In this document: piece after piece, positions 31,437-39,394 of the stretch
Numbering within the stretch: position 1 is the first letter of the stretch
How the letters are laid out: each line of letters opens with the position of its first letter
Source of the DNA: Streptomyces triticirhizae
GTDB lineage: Bacteria; Actinomycetota; Actinomycetes; Streptomycetales; Streptomycetaceae
Direction of reading: 5' to 3'
NCBI RefSeq assembly: GCF_003696235.1
Contig: NZ_RFFJ01000032.1
Coordinates: 1-39,394, forward strand
DNA: 39,394 nucleotides
The notes under the pieces: model-generated
The model's input: the letters and a program-made list of their open reading frames with translations, nothing else
What the model was told of the DNA's origin: nothing
Databases searched by the model: none
Position numbers and translations under genes: made by a program

Positions 31437-33188
31437 TCAACGGCCCGCCAGCATCGCCGCCAGGTGGTCCGGCGGCAGCGGCCTGGCGTAGTGCCAGCCC
31501 TGGCCCGTGTCACAGCCGATGCGGCGCAGCCGCTCCGCCTGCGCCGGGCCCTCGACGCACTCCGCCGTCACCGTGAGCCCCAGCTTGTGGGCGAGCTGCA
31601 CCAGGGAGGTCACGATGGTCTCGTCGGCCGGGTTGAGGTGGCGCGCGGTGCGGAAGCCGCGCACGAAGGTGCCGTCCAACTTCAGCGCACGCACCGGAAG
31701 TCGACTCAGATAGGCCAGGTTGGAGTAGCCGGTGCCGAAGTCGTCGATGGCGATCCGCACCCCCATGTCGGAGAGCGCCTGGAGCGCCTGGAGCGGCCGG
31801 CCGGCCGAGCCCATCACGTCCGACTCCGTCAGCTCCAGCTGCAACAGCCCCGACGGCAGCCCCGACTCGCGCAGCGCGCAGGCCACGTCGTTGACCAGGT
31901 CGGAGTCCCAGACCTGACGGACGGCCACGTTCACCGAGACGAAGAGCGGCGGCCCCGGGTGCTCCAGCTGCCAGCGGCGGGCCTGTCGGCAGGCCTCGTT
32001 CAGCACCCAGCGGCCCAGCGGCACGATGGCGCCGTTCTCCTCGGCCAGGCCGATGAACCGGTCGGGACCCAGCATCCCGAACTGTGGGTGCCGCCAGCGC
32101 ACCAGCGCCTCGGCGCCGCGCACGATGTCGTCGGCGAGCCCCACGATCGGCTGGTACTCCAGCGTGAACTCCCCGCGCTCCACCGCGTGGCGCAGGGTGG
32201 AGGAGAGCGACTGCCGGGTCATCCGGTGGGCGTTGCGCTCCGGGTCGAAGAGCGTCCAGCGGGCCTTGCCGTCGGCCTTCGCCCAGTACAGCGTGGTGTC
32301 GGCGGCCTGCATCAGATCGGTGGGCGTCGTGGTGGCGCATTCTCGCTCCACCACCCCGATGCTGGCCGAAACCGCCAGCCGCTGGCCGGCCAGGTCGAAC
32401 GGGTGCTGGAGCGCCGCCAGCATCGCTCCGGCCAGCACGGTCAACTGCTCGGTGCTGGTGGAACTCTCCACCAGCACCGCGAACTCGTCCCCGCCGAGCC
32501 GGGCCACCAGATGGCCGCCGGCCCCGGTGGCGCACTCGGTGAGCCGCTTGGCCGCCGCGCCCAACAGCTGGTCGCCGACCCGGTGCCCGAGGGTGTCGTT
32601 GACCGCCTTGAAGCCGTCGAGGCCCAGGTAGCACAGCCCGATCCGGCCGGTGGCCGAGTCGGCGAGCGCGTTGGTGAGCCGCTCGAAGAAGAGGGTGCGG
32701 TTGGGCAGCCGCGTCACGGGGTCGTGCATCTGGATGTGGCGCAGGCGTTCCTTCAGCTCCCTGCGCTCGCTGATGTCGGCGACCGTCAGCAGCGCGACCG
32801 TGCGCGCCCCGCCGGTGGGCGCGACGGTGATGTCGGCCCAGAGCGTGTGCCCGTCCGTGTGCTTGAGCCGGCGGACGCAGCGCAGCAGCTCGCGCTGGCC
32901 GGCGAGCACCGCGTGGTAGGAGCCCTGGGTCCGGTCGTCGATGCCGATGCCGGCGATCGCGTCCGCCGAGCGGCCGGTCAACTCCTCGGAGGGGACGCCG
33001 AGGAGGGAGCCCAGCGCGGGGTTGGCCGAGATGATCTGCCCCGATCTGCCGACCAGGGCCATGGGCAGCGCGGCGATGTGGAACGCGGCCTGGTAGTCCC
33101 GGAGAACATCACTCTCCGTGAGGGCGTGGGGAGTCGCGGCGAGGCCGCCTCCGGGGTTCTCGCCCGGTCCTTTGAAGGGTCCGTTCAC
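31437..33188 (-). CDS. PAS-GGDEF-EAL protein, cyclic-di-GMP metabolism
   Basis: GTG at 33188 with CGGAG 6 bases upstream gives 583 residues; the frame is open to 33347, but the extra 53 codons lack coding bias. A PAS domain (about 35-145) is followed by GGDEF (intact at 232-236, RLGGDEFAV) and EAL (intact at 360-362, GAEALVRW, with DDFGTGYSN from 482). No RxxD inhibitory site is seen before GGDEF. There are no membrane helices, so it is cytosolic. It could both make and degrade c-di-GMP, like streptomycete CdgA or RmdA, which act through BldD on development. I cannot tell which of these it matches. Confidence 0.93.
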   Translation of the reverse strand: MNGPFKGPGENPGGGLAATPHALTESDVLRDYQAAFHIAALPMALVGRSGQIISANPALGSLLGVPSEELTGRSADAIAGIGIDDRTQGSYHAVLAGQRELLRCVRRLKHTDGHTLWADITVAPTGGARTVALLTVADISERRELKERLRHIQMHDPVTRLPNRTLFFERLTNALADSATGRIGLCYLGLDGFKAVNDTLGHRVGDQLLGAAAKRLTECATGAGGHLVARLGGDEFAVLVESSTSTEQLTVLAGAMLAALQHPFDLAGQRLAVSASIGVVERECATTTPTDLMQAADTTLYWAKADGKARWTLFDPERNAHRMTRQSLSSTLRHAVERGEFTLEYQPIVGLADDIVRGAEALVRWRHPQFGMLGPDRFIGLAEENGAIVPLGRWVLNEACRQARRWQLEHPGPPLFVSVNVAVRQVWDSDLVNDVACALRESGLPSGLLQLELTESDVMGSAGRPLQALQALSDMGVRIAIDDFGTGYSNLAYLSRLPVRALKLDGTFVRGFRTARHLNPADETIVTSLVQLAHKLGLTVTAECVEGPAQAERLRRIGCDTGQGWHYARPLPPDHLAAMLAGR

Positions 33189-33485
33189 CGACTGCTCCGG
33201 GAGGGGATGGGGCGCCCGCGGATGGTGCCGTCGGGCACTCCCCGGCTGCCCGCCTGGCGTATCCACGCTGGAAATGTGCCGATCATAGAGGTTCGGGCGC
33301 GGGCTGAGCCAGTGCCCCGTGGGCCTGTCCCGATTCCCCGAGGGCACGTTTTTGATGGGCTCCAGTCAATTCTCATCCAGCTTCCGGTCATGCTCCGGAC
33401 GCCTCTCAGACATGCTTTCGACCACTTGATCGTTTCTGCTCGGGCGCTTTTCCCCCGCGATCGTTCGGGACTGATGTCTACGCAG

Positions 33486-33506
33486 GGTAATCGCCGACGC
33501 GTTACC
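33486..33506. promoter_or_regulatory. Inverted repeat in the divergent promoter region
   Basis: GGTAA (33486-33490) and TTACC (33502-33506) are inverted copies 11 bases apart, in the 403-bp gap (33189-33591) between the c-di-GMP gene and the M6 protease gene. The gap is more A/T-rich near 33535-33555 and holds no convincing ORF. No regulator can be assigned. Confidence 0.35.
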
Positions 33507-33591
33507 TGACCGGGCTAGCGAAACAGGGCGTAAGCCGGCAAAAACAAACAAGGTGGACTCGGCGTATCCAACGGCTCGACGGGAGGTCGCA

Positions 33592-34806
33592 GTGCGCCGT
33601 GACCATCGCCGCCCAGCGGCCGTCCTGACCGCGCTCGCCGCGTTGCTCGCCACCACCATGACCTCGGCTCCCGGCACCGGCGCGCTCGCCGACGAGCCCT
33701 GCGGCCTGCCCCGTTCGACCGTCCACCACTCCGAGGGCCTCGACAGCTGGAACGACGACTACCCGCGCCCGGTGGGCACCCTCGACGCGGTGATGCTCTT
33801 CCTCTCCTTCCCCGACGCTGAGCCGGAGCTGAGCCCCGAGCGCATCGCCGAGGACTACTTCCCGGCCACCGCCGAGTACTTCGACCGTTCCTCCTACGGC
33901 CGGCTCACCCTGGAGACGGAGATCGTGGGGGAGTGGCTGGAGATGCCGGCCGACTCCGTCGACTACGGCATACAGCGGGACTGGCCGGCCGAGCTGCGGG
34001 CCGACTACCTGCACGACGCGCTCTCGGTCATCGCCCCCAGGACCGACCTGGCGGCGTTCGACGTGGTGTATCTGGTCGCCGACCCCGACGCCCCCGGCGT
34101 GGACTCCGACGCGACCAAGGTCGTCAACTTCAACTCCCCGATCACCGTCGGGGAGGCCGAGATCCGCCGCCTGGTGACCGTCTTCGAACACCGCCGCCCC
34201 GACCGCAACGTGCTGGCCCACGAGACGGGGCACGTCTTCGACCTGCCCGACCTCTACAACCGGCCGACCGAGGGCACGGGCGACTGGGACACCCACGTCG
34301 GGGACTGGGACCTGATGGGCAGCCAGTTCGGCCTCGCACCCGACCTCTTCGGCTGGCACAAGTGGAAGATGGGCTGGCTGGACGCCGAGCACATCGCCTG
34401 CGTCCGCTCCGCCGGCACCAGCCTGCACACCCTCGAACCGCTCGGCGCCCCCCTCGACGAGCGGAACCCGACCGCCGACACCCGGCTCGCCGTGGTGCGC
34501 ACCGGCCCGGCCGAGGCGCTCGTCGCCGAGGCGCGCACCCCGATCGGCAACGACCGTGACCTGTGCACCAGGGGCGTGCTGCTCTACCGGGTGCGCAGCG
34601 ACGTGCCGTCCGCCGAGGGCCCGGTGGAGGTGATCGACGGCCACCCCGAGACGGAGGCCTGCCATGGCACCTCGGTCCACCCTCGGCTGGCCGACGCCCC
34701 GCTGGAGACCGGCGAGAGCTATGTCGACGCGGCCAACGGGGTGCGCGTCGAGGTCGGCGAACGGACGGCCAGCGGCGGCTGGCACATCAGGGTGGACAAG
34801 GAGTAG
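33592..34806 (+). CDS. Secreted M6-family metalloprotease
   Basis: GTG at 33592, preceded by GGGAGG at 5 bases, gives 404 residues. The N-terminus is a signal peptide (RRDHRRP, then hydrophobic AAVLTALAALLATTM, cleavage probably after GALA near 33). The zinc site is HETGHVFDLPDLY at 210-222, matching the M6 form HExGHxxxxxDLY. GDWDLMGSQFG follows as usual for the family (immune inhibitor A-like). LSFPDAEPE and YFDRSSYGRLTL earlier in the chain are also typical. The enzyme should cleave proteins outside the cell. The size is near the lower end of the family, and no extra binding domain is seen. A strong terminator follows. Confidence 0.92.
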   Translation: MRRDHRRPAAVLTALAALLATTMTSAPGTGALADEPCGLPRSTVHHSEGLDSWNDDYPRPVGTLDAVMLFLSFPDAEPELSPERIAEDYFPATAEYFDRSSYGRLTLETEIVGEWLEMPADSVDYGIQRDWPAELRADYLHDALSVIAPRTDLAAFDVVYLVADPDAPGVDSDATKVVNFNSPITVGEAEIRRLVTVFEHRRPDRNVLAHETGHVFDLPDLYNRPTEGTGDWDTHVGDWDLMGSQFGLAPDLFGWHKWKMGWLDAEHIACVRSAGTSLHTLEPLGAPLDERNPTADTRLAVVRTGPAEALVAEARTPIGNDRDLCTRGVLLYRVRSDVPSAEGPVEVIDGHPETEACHGTSVHPRLADAPLETGESYVDAANGVRVEVGERTASGGWHIRVDKE

Positions 34807-34841
34807 GGGCGCGGCGGGAGACGGCCACGGCGCCCATGGGA

Positions 34842-34873
34842 AAGGGCCCCCGGTCTCTCGACCGGAGGCCCTT
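34842..34873. terminator. Bidirectional terminator between protease gene and tRNA-Lys
   Basis: AAGGGCC-C-CCGGTC (34842-34855) and GACCGG-A-GGCCCTT (34860-34873) form 13 bp with one mismatch and a TCTC loop. It lies 36 bases after the protease stop and 7 bases past the 3' end of tRNA-Lys on the other strand. Confidence 0.85.
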
Positions 34874-34880
34874 CATCAGG

Positions 34881-34954
34881 TGCGCCGCCAGGGACTCGAA
34901 CCCCGGACCCGCTGATTAAGAGTCAGCTGCTCTAACCAACTGAGCTAGCGGCGC
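34881..34954 (-). tRNA. tRNA-Lys (CTT)
   Basis: The minus strand reads GCGCCGC at the 5' end (34954-34948) pairing with GCGGCGC and discriminator A at 34881. The anticodon stem GCTGA/TCAGC encloses CTCTTAA, anticodon CTT at 34920-34918. D and T arms are standard (AGCTCAGTTGGTTAGAGC and GGTTCGAGTCC). No CCA is encoded. Confidence 0.96.
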
Positions 34955-35094
34955 CTGCTGACGTCGTAGACACTAGCACCCCGAACCGGTGAAGCAAAAA
35001 TCGGATTCACGGGGGGCCAGCGGGGCGTTTGCCCAGCCCACGGCGCCGCCGCCGGAGCGGTGCGCCGACGGCCCCGGCCCGGGTGGGACGCGTC

Positions 35095-35451
35095 TCACGT
35101 CCGGCGCCGCAGCAGCTCGCGGCCGAACTCGATCATCTTGACGGCATAGTCCTCGGTCCACCCCGCCCGGTCGGCGACGGCGGCCGGGGTGAGGGAGTCG
35201 AACCGGGCGGTGTCGGCCAGCTGGGCGGCGGCCATCGCCTGGTACTCGACGGAGCGGTCGGCGGCGTTCTGGAAGGCCGTGGCCAGCTCGGTGGCCCGGT
35301 CCAGCAGCTCGCGCGGCTCGCTGATCGACTCCAGCGAGAAGAAGTGCTCCTCGTCGGAGGGGCCGGCGGGCGGCTCGAAGAAGAGCGCGGCCGGGCGGCG
35401 GAACTGGGGCGGTGTGCCGGAGGGTTCGCGGCCCTGGCCGGAGTCGGACAT
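35095..35451 (-). CDS. Conserved hypothetical protein, 118 residues
   Basis: ATG at 35451 has AGGAGG about 9 bases upstream. The N-terminal 30 residues are Gly-Pro-rich and probably flexible. The rest is mostly helical and acidic (EEHFFSLESISEPRELLDRATELATAFQNAADRSVEYQAMAAAQLAD) and ends in the basic GRELLRRRT. There are no membrane segments or cysteines. I do not recognise a function; the style is that of a streptomycete-specific protein. It starts 20 bases after the PAP2 gene on the same strand, so the two are likely cotranscribed. Confidence 0.75.
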   Translation of the reverse strand: MSDSGQGREPSGTPPQFRRPAALFFEPPAGPSDEEHFFSLESISEPRELLDRATELATAFQNAADRSVEYQAMAAAQLADTARFDSLTPAAVADRAGWTEDYAVKMIEFGRELLRRRT

Positions 35452-35470
35452 GCGGGGATCAGCCTCCTGG

Positions 35471-36406
35471 TCAGGACGGCGGAGTCATCTGGCTTTCCTG
35501 TGCGGTCGACGTTCCATTGTGCCGCGCCCTGGGGACGCGCGAGGGCGTGGCGGGGGCGCTCGCGCCGGCGCTGTCGTCCATCTCACGCCGGCGCGGGCGC
35601 CGGTCCTGGTCGTCGATGGTGGGGAGCGTCCGGTAGTCCGGGGCGGCCTCCCGCTTCTCGTCCCAGCCGAAAGGGCTCCGCAGCCGCCCCGACAGCAACA
35701 GCAGCGGCCTGGCCAGCAGCAGCCCGACGACCATCACGGTCGTCCCGGCGAGCGCGTCCAGGAAGTAGTGGTTGGCGGTGCCCATCACCACGATCACCGT
35801 GATCAGCGGATAGAGGACGGCGGCGGCGCGCACCCACAGCGAACGCCCCCCGTAGTGCCACAACGCGACCCCGCACCACACCGACCAGCCCACATGGAGG
35901 CTCGGCATCGCGGCGTACTGGTTGGTGAAGTCGCCCATCCCGCTGGGCGCGCTGGCGTCGTCGGCCCACCAGCCCCAACCGCTGTACTGGGCGAGGCTGT
36001 CCACGAAGCCGTGCCCGCCGGGCAGCAGCCGGGGCGGGCTGGTCGGCATCAGCGTGAAACCGATCAGGCCCAGCATCGTCGAGGTCAGCAGCCAGGTGCG
36101 CATCAGCCGGTAGCGGCTCGGGCGACAGTGGAAGAGCCAGACCAGGACGATGGGGGTGACCACGTAGTGCAGCGACGCGTAAGCGAACGAGGACGGCACC
36201 CCGAGCCAGGGCTCCTGGGTGAAGAGTTCGTTGAGCGGCTCCTCCGCGTGCAGCCACAGCGCGCGCTCCAGCCGCAGGATGCTCAGCCCGTTGTCCACGG
36301 CCGTGGTGACATCACCCCTGGCCAGCAGCCTCGCGCCCGAGTAGGCCCCGTAGGCCACCAGGATCAGCAGCAGCTCGGTCCACCAGCGTGGCCGCTGTTT
36401 GGGCAT
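35471..36406 (-). CDS. PAP2-family membrane phosphatase / inositolphosphotransferase-like
   Basis: ATG at 36406 with GGAG 9 bases upstream gives 311 residues; the longer frame to 36586 lacks a start with a binding site. About six hydrophobic helices are seen, and the family motifs are PTSPPRLLP (121-129), MPSLHVGWS (His171) and NHYFLDALAG (His213, Asp217). This is the layout of the Aur1/Ipt1-like PAP2_3 group (PF14378), which transfers or removes phosphate groups on lipids. The C-terminal 60 residues are charged and probably cytosolic. It is convergent with nothing and divergent from the histidine phosphatase. The lipid substrate is unknown. Confidence 0.87.
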   Translation of the reverse strand: MPKQRPRWWTELLLILVAYGAYSGARLLARGDVTTAVDNGLSILRLERALWLHAEEPLNELFTQEPWLGVPSSFAYASLHYVVTPIVLVWLFHCRPSRYRLMRTWLLTSTMLGLIGFTLMPTSPPRLLPGGHGFVDSLAQYSGWGWWADDASAPSGMGDFTNQYAAMPSLHVGWSVWCGVALWHYGGRSLWVRAAAVLYPLITVIVVMGTANHYFLDALAGTTVMVVGLLLARPLLLLSGRLRSPFGWDEKREAAPDYRTLPTIDDQDRRPRRREMDDSAGASAPATPSRVPRARHNGTSTAQESQMTPPS

Positions 36407-36603
36407 CGGCGCGAACTCCGGATCATCTCGTTTTTGGCTGTTGGTCAGGCGTACGTCAGTCCACCGTAAGACGGACCGCTCTCGATGAGACGCCCGGGGC
36501 GCCCCCCGCGGTTGCGTGAGGAATGATGTGTGACGTTCGAGACGCGAGTGATCGCACCGGCGGTCGCACCGGTCACCATCGGTCATGTCACGAGAGGAAC
36601 TCC

Positions 36604-37209
36604 ATGCCTGGGCGCATCCTGTTGGTCCGACACGGACGAACGGCCTGGTCGGTGTCGGGACGGCACACCGGGCTGACGGATGTCCCGCTCCTGGACGAGG
36701 GGCGCGAGCAGGCCAGGGTGTTGGGGGAACGGCTGCGGCGCGCCCCCTGGAACGACCTGCCGGGCGCCGAGGTCCGCACCAGCCCGCTCTCCCGGGCCTC
36801 CGAGACCTGCGCGCTGGCCGGCTTCGGCGACCGGGCCACGCCGTGGGACGCGCTGCTGGAGTGGGACTACGGGCGCGAGGAGGGCCTGACCACCGAGGAG
36901 ATCGCCGAACAGCGCGGCGGGGACTGGGTGATCTGGCGCGACGGGGTGCGGGACGGCGAGAGCATGGCCCGGCTGGCCGAGCGGGCCGACGAGGTCGTGG
37001 CCTGGGCGCGCGCCGCCGACCGGGACACCGTGGTCTTCGCCCACGGGCACATCCTGCGCGCGGTGGCGGCCCGTTGGCTGGGCCAGGAGGTCGACTTCGC
37101 GGCCCGGCTGAAGCTGGAGGCCGCCGCGCTCTCGGTGCTCTCCTGGGCCTATGGCGAGCCGGCGCTGGAGCGGTGGAACGACACCGCGCACCTGCCCGAC
37201 TCCGCCTGA
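36604..37209 (+). CDS. Histidine phosphatase family protein
   Basis: 201 residues from ATG at 36604, with AGAGGA 6 bases upstream. The catalytic motif [10 protein letters not shown] places Arg9, His10 and Gly11 at the start, with Glu86 in LLEWDYG as proton donor and His147 in [10 protein letters not shown] near the end. Arg58 in [12 protein letters not shown] is the other phosphate ligand. Members include phosphoglycerate mutase-like and alpha-ribazole phosphatase-like enzymes; the substrate is not determined by these motifs. It is divergent from the PAP2 gene and convergent with the NsdA-like regulator, with a hairpin between. Confidence 0.92.
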   Translation: MPGRILLVRHGRTAWSVSGRHTGLTDVPLLDEGREQARVLGERLRRAPWNDLPGAEVRTSPLSRASETCALAGFGDRATPWDALLEWDYGREEGLTTEEIAEQRGGDWVIWRDGVRDGESMARLAERADEVVAWARAADRDTVVFAHGHILRAVAARWLGQEVDFAARLKLEAAALSVLSWAYGEPALERWNDTAHLPDSA

Positions 37210-37249
37210 GGGACGCCGGGGCGTGCGCTCCTCGGGGCGTGGGCGGTCA

Positions 37250-37287
37250 ACGCGCCGGCGTGCGCGGGGAGATGCGCGCCGGCGCGT
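37250..37287. terminator. Terminator hairpin between convergent genes
   Basis: ACGCGCCGGCG (37250-37260) pairs perfectly with CGCCGGCGCGT (37277-37287). It is in the 120-bp gap between the histidine phosphatase stop and the end of the NsdA-like gene. Confidence 0.65.
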
Positions 37288-37329
37288 GGCGAGGAGGCCG
37301 GCGCGTGGCGGCGGCGCGCGACGGGACGG

Positions 37330-38754
37330 TCACACGGGGCCGGAGCGCTGCCGTTCCAGGAACGCGGCCACCGCCGCGTCCCTGCGGGCCGGATGGAGGC
37401 GGGTCGCGGTGTCGGCGAGCAACTCGGTGATCCGGGTGGAGCGCACCTGGTCCATCAGGTCCAGCGTCTGGTTGCCCACGGCGGCGGCCTCCTCGGGGCG
37501 GCCCGACCTGGCCAGGCAGCCGGCCAACTCCGCCGAGTAGAGCGCGATGTTGCGGGCGAAGTGCGGGTCGCGCCTGGCCGCCTCCACCGCGCTCCTGGCG
37601 CACTCGGCGGCGCGCCGCCAGTCGCCGAGCAACGCCCAGCACTGCCCCTCCAGGCTGGCGAACTCGCCGTCCCCGAAGAAGGTCATCCACTCGGGGCTCT
37701 CCGGCGGGTCGCCCCGTTCGTACGCCCGTTGGGCCCGCGCGATGGACTGCTCGGTGCCGCCCCGGTCGCCCATGCCCGCCCAACCGGCCGCCTCGCGCAG
37801 CGCCAACAGGGAGCGCAGGCGCTCGGAACCCACCTGCCGCGCGGCGCGCGCGCCGGCCTGGGCGGCGCGCACCGCCTCCCTCGGGCGCCCCGTGTCCCTG
37901 GCGAGGAAGGCGGTGTTGCAGAACGCGTGCGCCTCCAGGGCGGGGTCGCCGCCGACCCGGGCGGTGGCCAGCGCCTCGGCGTAGTAGGAGCGGGCCTCGA
38001 CCCAGCGCCGCGAGTCGTGCGCCAGCCAGCCGACCGAGATCGCCAACTCGCCCGTGTTGGAGTGCAGTTCGTCGTCCACCGCCGACCGCTTCGCGCCGGT
38101 GTCCAGCAGCTCGTAGGCGGTCCGCAGCGCCTCGCCGGCCGGTCGGTACAGCGCCAGCGCCCCGTGTTGGTCGTCGAGCAGCCGGATGTCGCGCACGGCC
38201 TGGCGGACCCTGGCCACCTCGGCGGCGCCGGGGCGCCCCCGGTCGGCGGCCGAGGCGTGCGGCGCCGTGCCCAGTGCGGCCAGGGACGCGATGGCGGCCG
38301 GGCCGCCGGTCATGAACGCGCGACGCAGCACGTCGCCCTCCTCGGTGTCGTGGGTGTGCTCACCCGGGGGCGCCGCGTCGCGCCCGTGCCGGGACGGCCG
38401 TGGGCCGTCGAACGCCCGGGGGGTGCGGTCGGGGGGGATCGGCTCGGCGCGGGGTGGGGGGACGGCGCGCGCGCCGCGTCCTCGGACGGTCTGTCGTGGC
38501 TCGAAGCCAAGGTCGGTCAGGGTGCGCCCCGGGAACATATGAAGAAATACCCGTTCGTAGGCGTAGTTAGGGCATCGGATCTCGCCTGCTTCCACACGCC
38601 CCACGTAGCGCGCGTCGCAGGAGACCCGTTCGCCGATCTCCCGCGCCGCCCGCCGCACCGCCGCCGCGAACTCGCCGGGGGAGAGCCCGCCGCGCAGCGA
38701 GCGGAACGCCTCGTTGGGTGTGGTCGTCCTGGAGGTGGATGATGACCTCGCCAT
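37330..38754 (-). CDS. NsdA-like regulatory protein with XRE-like N-terminus and TPR region
   Basis: 474 residues from ATG at 38754 (MARSSSTSRTTTPNEAFR); the frame is open to 38847 and no start has a strong binding site. Residues 10-100 read LRGGLSPGEFAAAVRRAARE, then VSCDARYVGRVEAGEIRCPN and FPGRTLTDLGF, an XRE-like helix-turn-helix. After a Pro-rich linker, a Tat-like RRAFMTGGPAAIASLAALG lies near 180, and the C-terminal 280 residues form TPR-type helix repeats. This is the layout of NsdA/NsdB-type proteins, known as negative regulators of differentiation and antibiotic production in S. coelicolor. It is divergent from a small hypothetical gene. Confidence 0.8.
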   Translation of the reverse strand: MARSSSTSRTTTPNEAFRSLRGGLSPGEFAAAVRRAAREIGERVSCDARYVGRVEAGEIRCPNYAYERVFLHMFPGRTLTDLGFEPRQTVRGRGARAVPPPRAEPIPPDRTPRAFDGPRPSRHGRDAAPPGEHTHDTEEGDVLRRAFMTGGPAAIASLAALGTAPHASAADRGRPGAAEVARVRQAVRDIRLLDDQHGALALYRPAGEALRTAYELLDTGAKRSAVDDELHSNTGELAISVGWLAHDSRRWVEARSYYAEALATARVGGDPALEAHAFCNTAFLARDTGRPREAVRAAQAGARAARQVGSERLRSLLALREAAGWAGMGDRGGTEQSIARAQRAYERGDPPESPEWMTFFGDGEFASLEGQCWALLGDWRRAAECARSAVEAARRDPHFARNIALYSAELAGCLARSGRPEEAAAVGNQTLDLMDQVRSTRITELLADTATRLHPARRDAAVAAFLERQRSGPV

Positions 38755-38871
38755 GGCCGGGAAGGTACCGGCTGTAGCGGGTCGTTCACCGCCCGTTCGG
38801 GGAGGATCGGCCGCCGGCCCGTCGATCTGCCATGAACTGCCATCCAAAGGAGGGGTTCCGAGCCGTAGCCG

Positions 38872-38900
38872 TTGACAGTGGTCCGCCGTTAAACAAACGC
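38872..38900 (+). promoter_or_regulatory. Candidate promoter of the last gene
   Basis: A consensus -35 box TTGACA (38872-38877) is followed 17 bases later by AAACGC, a poor -10 box. The start codon is at 38928. Only the -35 element is convincing. Confidence 0.35.
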
Positions 38901-38927
38901 ACTCGACAGCACCCTGGAGGAGGACCC

Positions 38928-39302
38928 ATGGCGGACACCGGCGACACGGCGGCCTGCGACGTGGTCACGGTCCCGGCGCGGCAAGGACTGGAAGCCGTCG
39001 ATCTGCTGCGCCTGCGGCACGGAGTGGGCCCCGTGCTCCACGACCGGGAGGGCGAGACCCTGGGTTTCCTGGTGCCACCCGGCACCGCTGCGCGCTGGAA
39101 CCTGCCGGGCAGCGCCTGCACCAGGGCGGGCACCGACGCCCCGGTGGGCGGCCGCCCGTCGGTGGCGGGAAGCTGCTGGCTGGTGCCCCCGGAGGGCGCC
39201 GTCGCCCGGGCCACCGAGCCCGAGCGGCTGCGGGCCGCGATCTACGAGGCGGTCAACACCCTGGCCGTCGTTGACCGTTGCGGGGGCGTGGTCCGCCGCT
39301 GA
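38928..39302 (+). CDS. Conserved hypothetical protein, 124 residues
   Basis: ATG at 38928 has GGAGGAGG 5 bases upstream; the frame to 38832 is noncoding. The protein is soluble, with CDVVTVPARQGLEAVDLLRL, LGFLVPPGTAARWNLPG, GSCWLVPPEG and a C-terminal helix LRAAIYEAVNTLAVVDRC. Two similar Leu-Val-Pro-Pro segments suggest an internally repeated strand pair. I do not recognise a function, but it is typical of small streptomycete proteins next to XRE-type developmental regulators. It is divergent from the NsdA-like gene, which suggests joint regulation. Confidence 0.78.
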   Translation: MADTGDTAACDVVTVPARQGLEAVDLLRLRHGVGPVLHDREGETLGFLVPPGTAARWNLPGSACTRAGTDAPVGGRPSVAGSCWLVPPEGAVARATEPERLRAAIYEAVNTLAVVDRCGGVVRR

Positions 39303-39303
39303 G

Positions 39304-39325
39304 ACGCCGGCGCGTCCGCCGGCGT
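39304..39325 (+). terminator. Terminator hairpin at the right end
   Basis: ACGCCGGCG (39304-39312) pairs with CGCCGGCGT (39317-39325) around CGTC, starting 2 bases after the stop of the last gene. Confidence 0.75.
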
Positions 39326-39394
39326 GGGGGCCGGGGACGCGCCGGGCGCGCGTGCCGCCCAGCGCACGCCGTCTCCGCGCGCCGCCCGCGCACG

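Noticed and set aside
38832..38927. N-terminal extension of the last gene from ATG at 38832
   Set aside because: It lacks coding bias and a binding site, while ATG at 38928 has GGAGGAGG at the right distance.
1..39394. CRISPR arrays, rRNA genes and complete insertion sequences
   Set aside because: No spaced repeat arrays, rRNA segments or transposase motifs were seen on either strand.

Overview
The window looks like Streptomyces or a very close relative. Base composition is well above 70% GC, codon third positions are almost always G or C, GTG starts are common, and several promoters place a TAnnnT -10 box only 6-8 bases before the start codon (leaderless genes). The families are also streptomycete: SpoIIE-type phosphatase with an anti-sigma kinase domain, PAS-GGDEF-EAL protein, NsdA-like regulator.

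Layout. 1-4849: an Erm 23S rRNA methyltransferase (cut by the left edge) with a 34-codon leader ORF and a hairpin over its ribosome binding site, divergent from a fused double ABC exporter; a terminator follows. 4855-7663: SpoIIE-type phosphatase, Nudix hydrolase and a small conserved protein. 7813-12287: a LacI-controlled sugar operon (TIM-barrel isomerase, DUF993 aldolase-like protein, Gfo/Idh/MocA dehydrogenase) with a candidate operator in the divergent gap. 12762-14651: a lower-GC two-gene cassette, an RloA/PARIS-like AAA ATPase plus a TOPRIM-like partner. The partner is frameshifted at a G6 run and the ATPase carries a G10 run; this is the best candidate for an undescribed, possibly phase-variable defence system. 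14738-17751: PEP-synthase-like protein and a membrane protein. 18186-21897: RecD2-like helicase and citrate synthase.

21898-24424: a noncoding gap with a Crp-like palindrome and a long terminator hairpin, an orphan CopZ with its own CsoR-type operator, a DedA-family membrane protein and a second Gfo/Idh/MocA dehydrogenase. 24510-25890: tRNA-Cys followed by a 1.3-kb remnant of an integrated element, bounded by a perfect 40-bp repeat of the tRNA 3' half and holding a GntR/UTRA repressor and a gene fragment. 26039-30868: a catabolic cluster (DUF3830 protein, amidase, 2-hydroxyacid dehydrogenase, two Asp/Glu-racemase-family proteins). 30890-39302: a tyrosine-recombinase-like mini-protein, a c-di-GMP enzyme, a secreted M6 protease, tRNA-Lys, a PAP2 membrane protein, a histidine phosphatase, an NsdA-like regulator and a divergent small protein.

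The genes form several independent modules: antibiotic resistance, sugar or acid catabolism, copper handling, developmental signalling, and mobile or defence DNA at 12.7-14.7 kb and 24.5-25.9 kb. All family assignments come from reading motifs; no database search was run.
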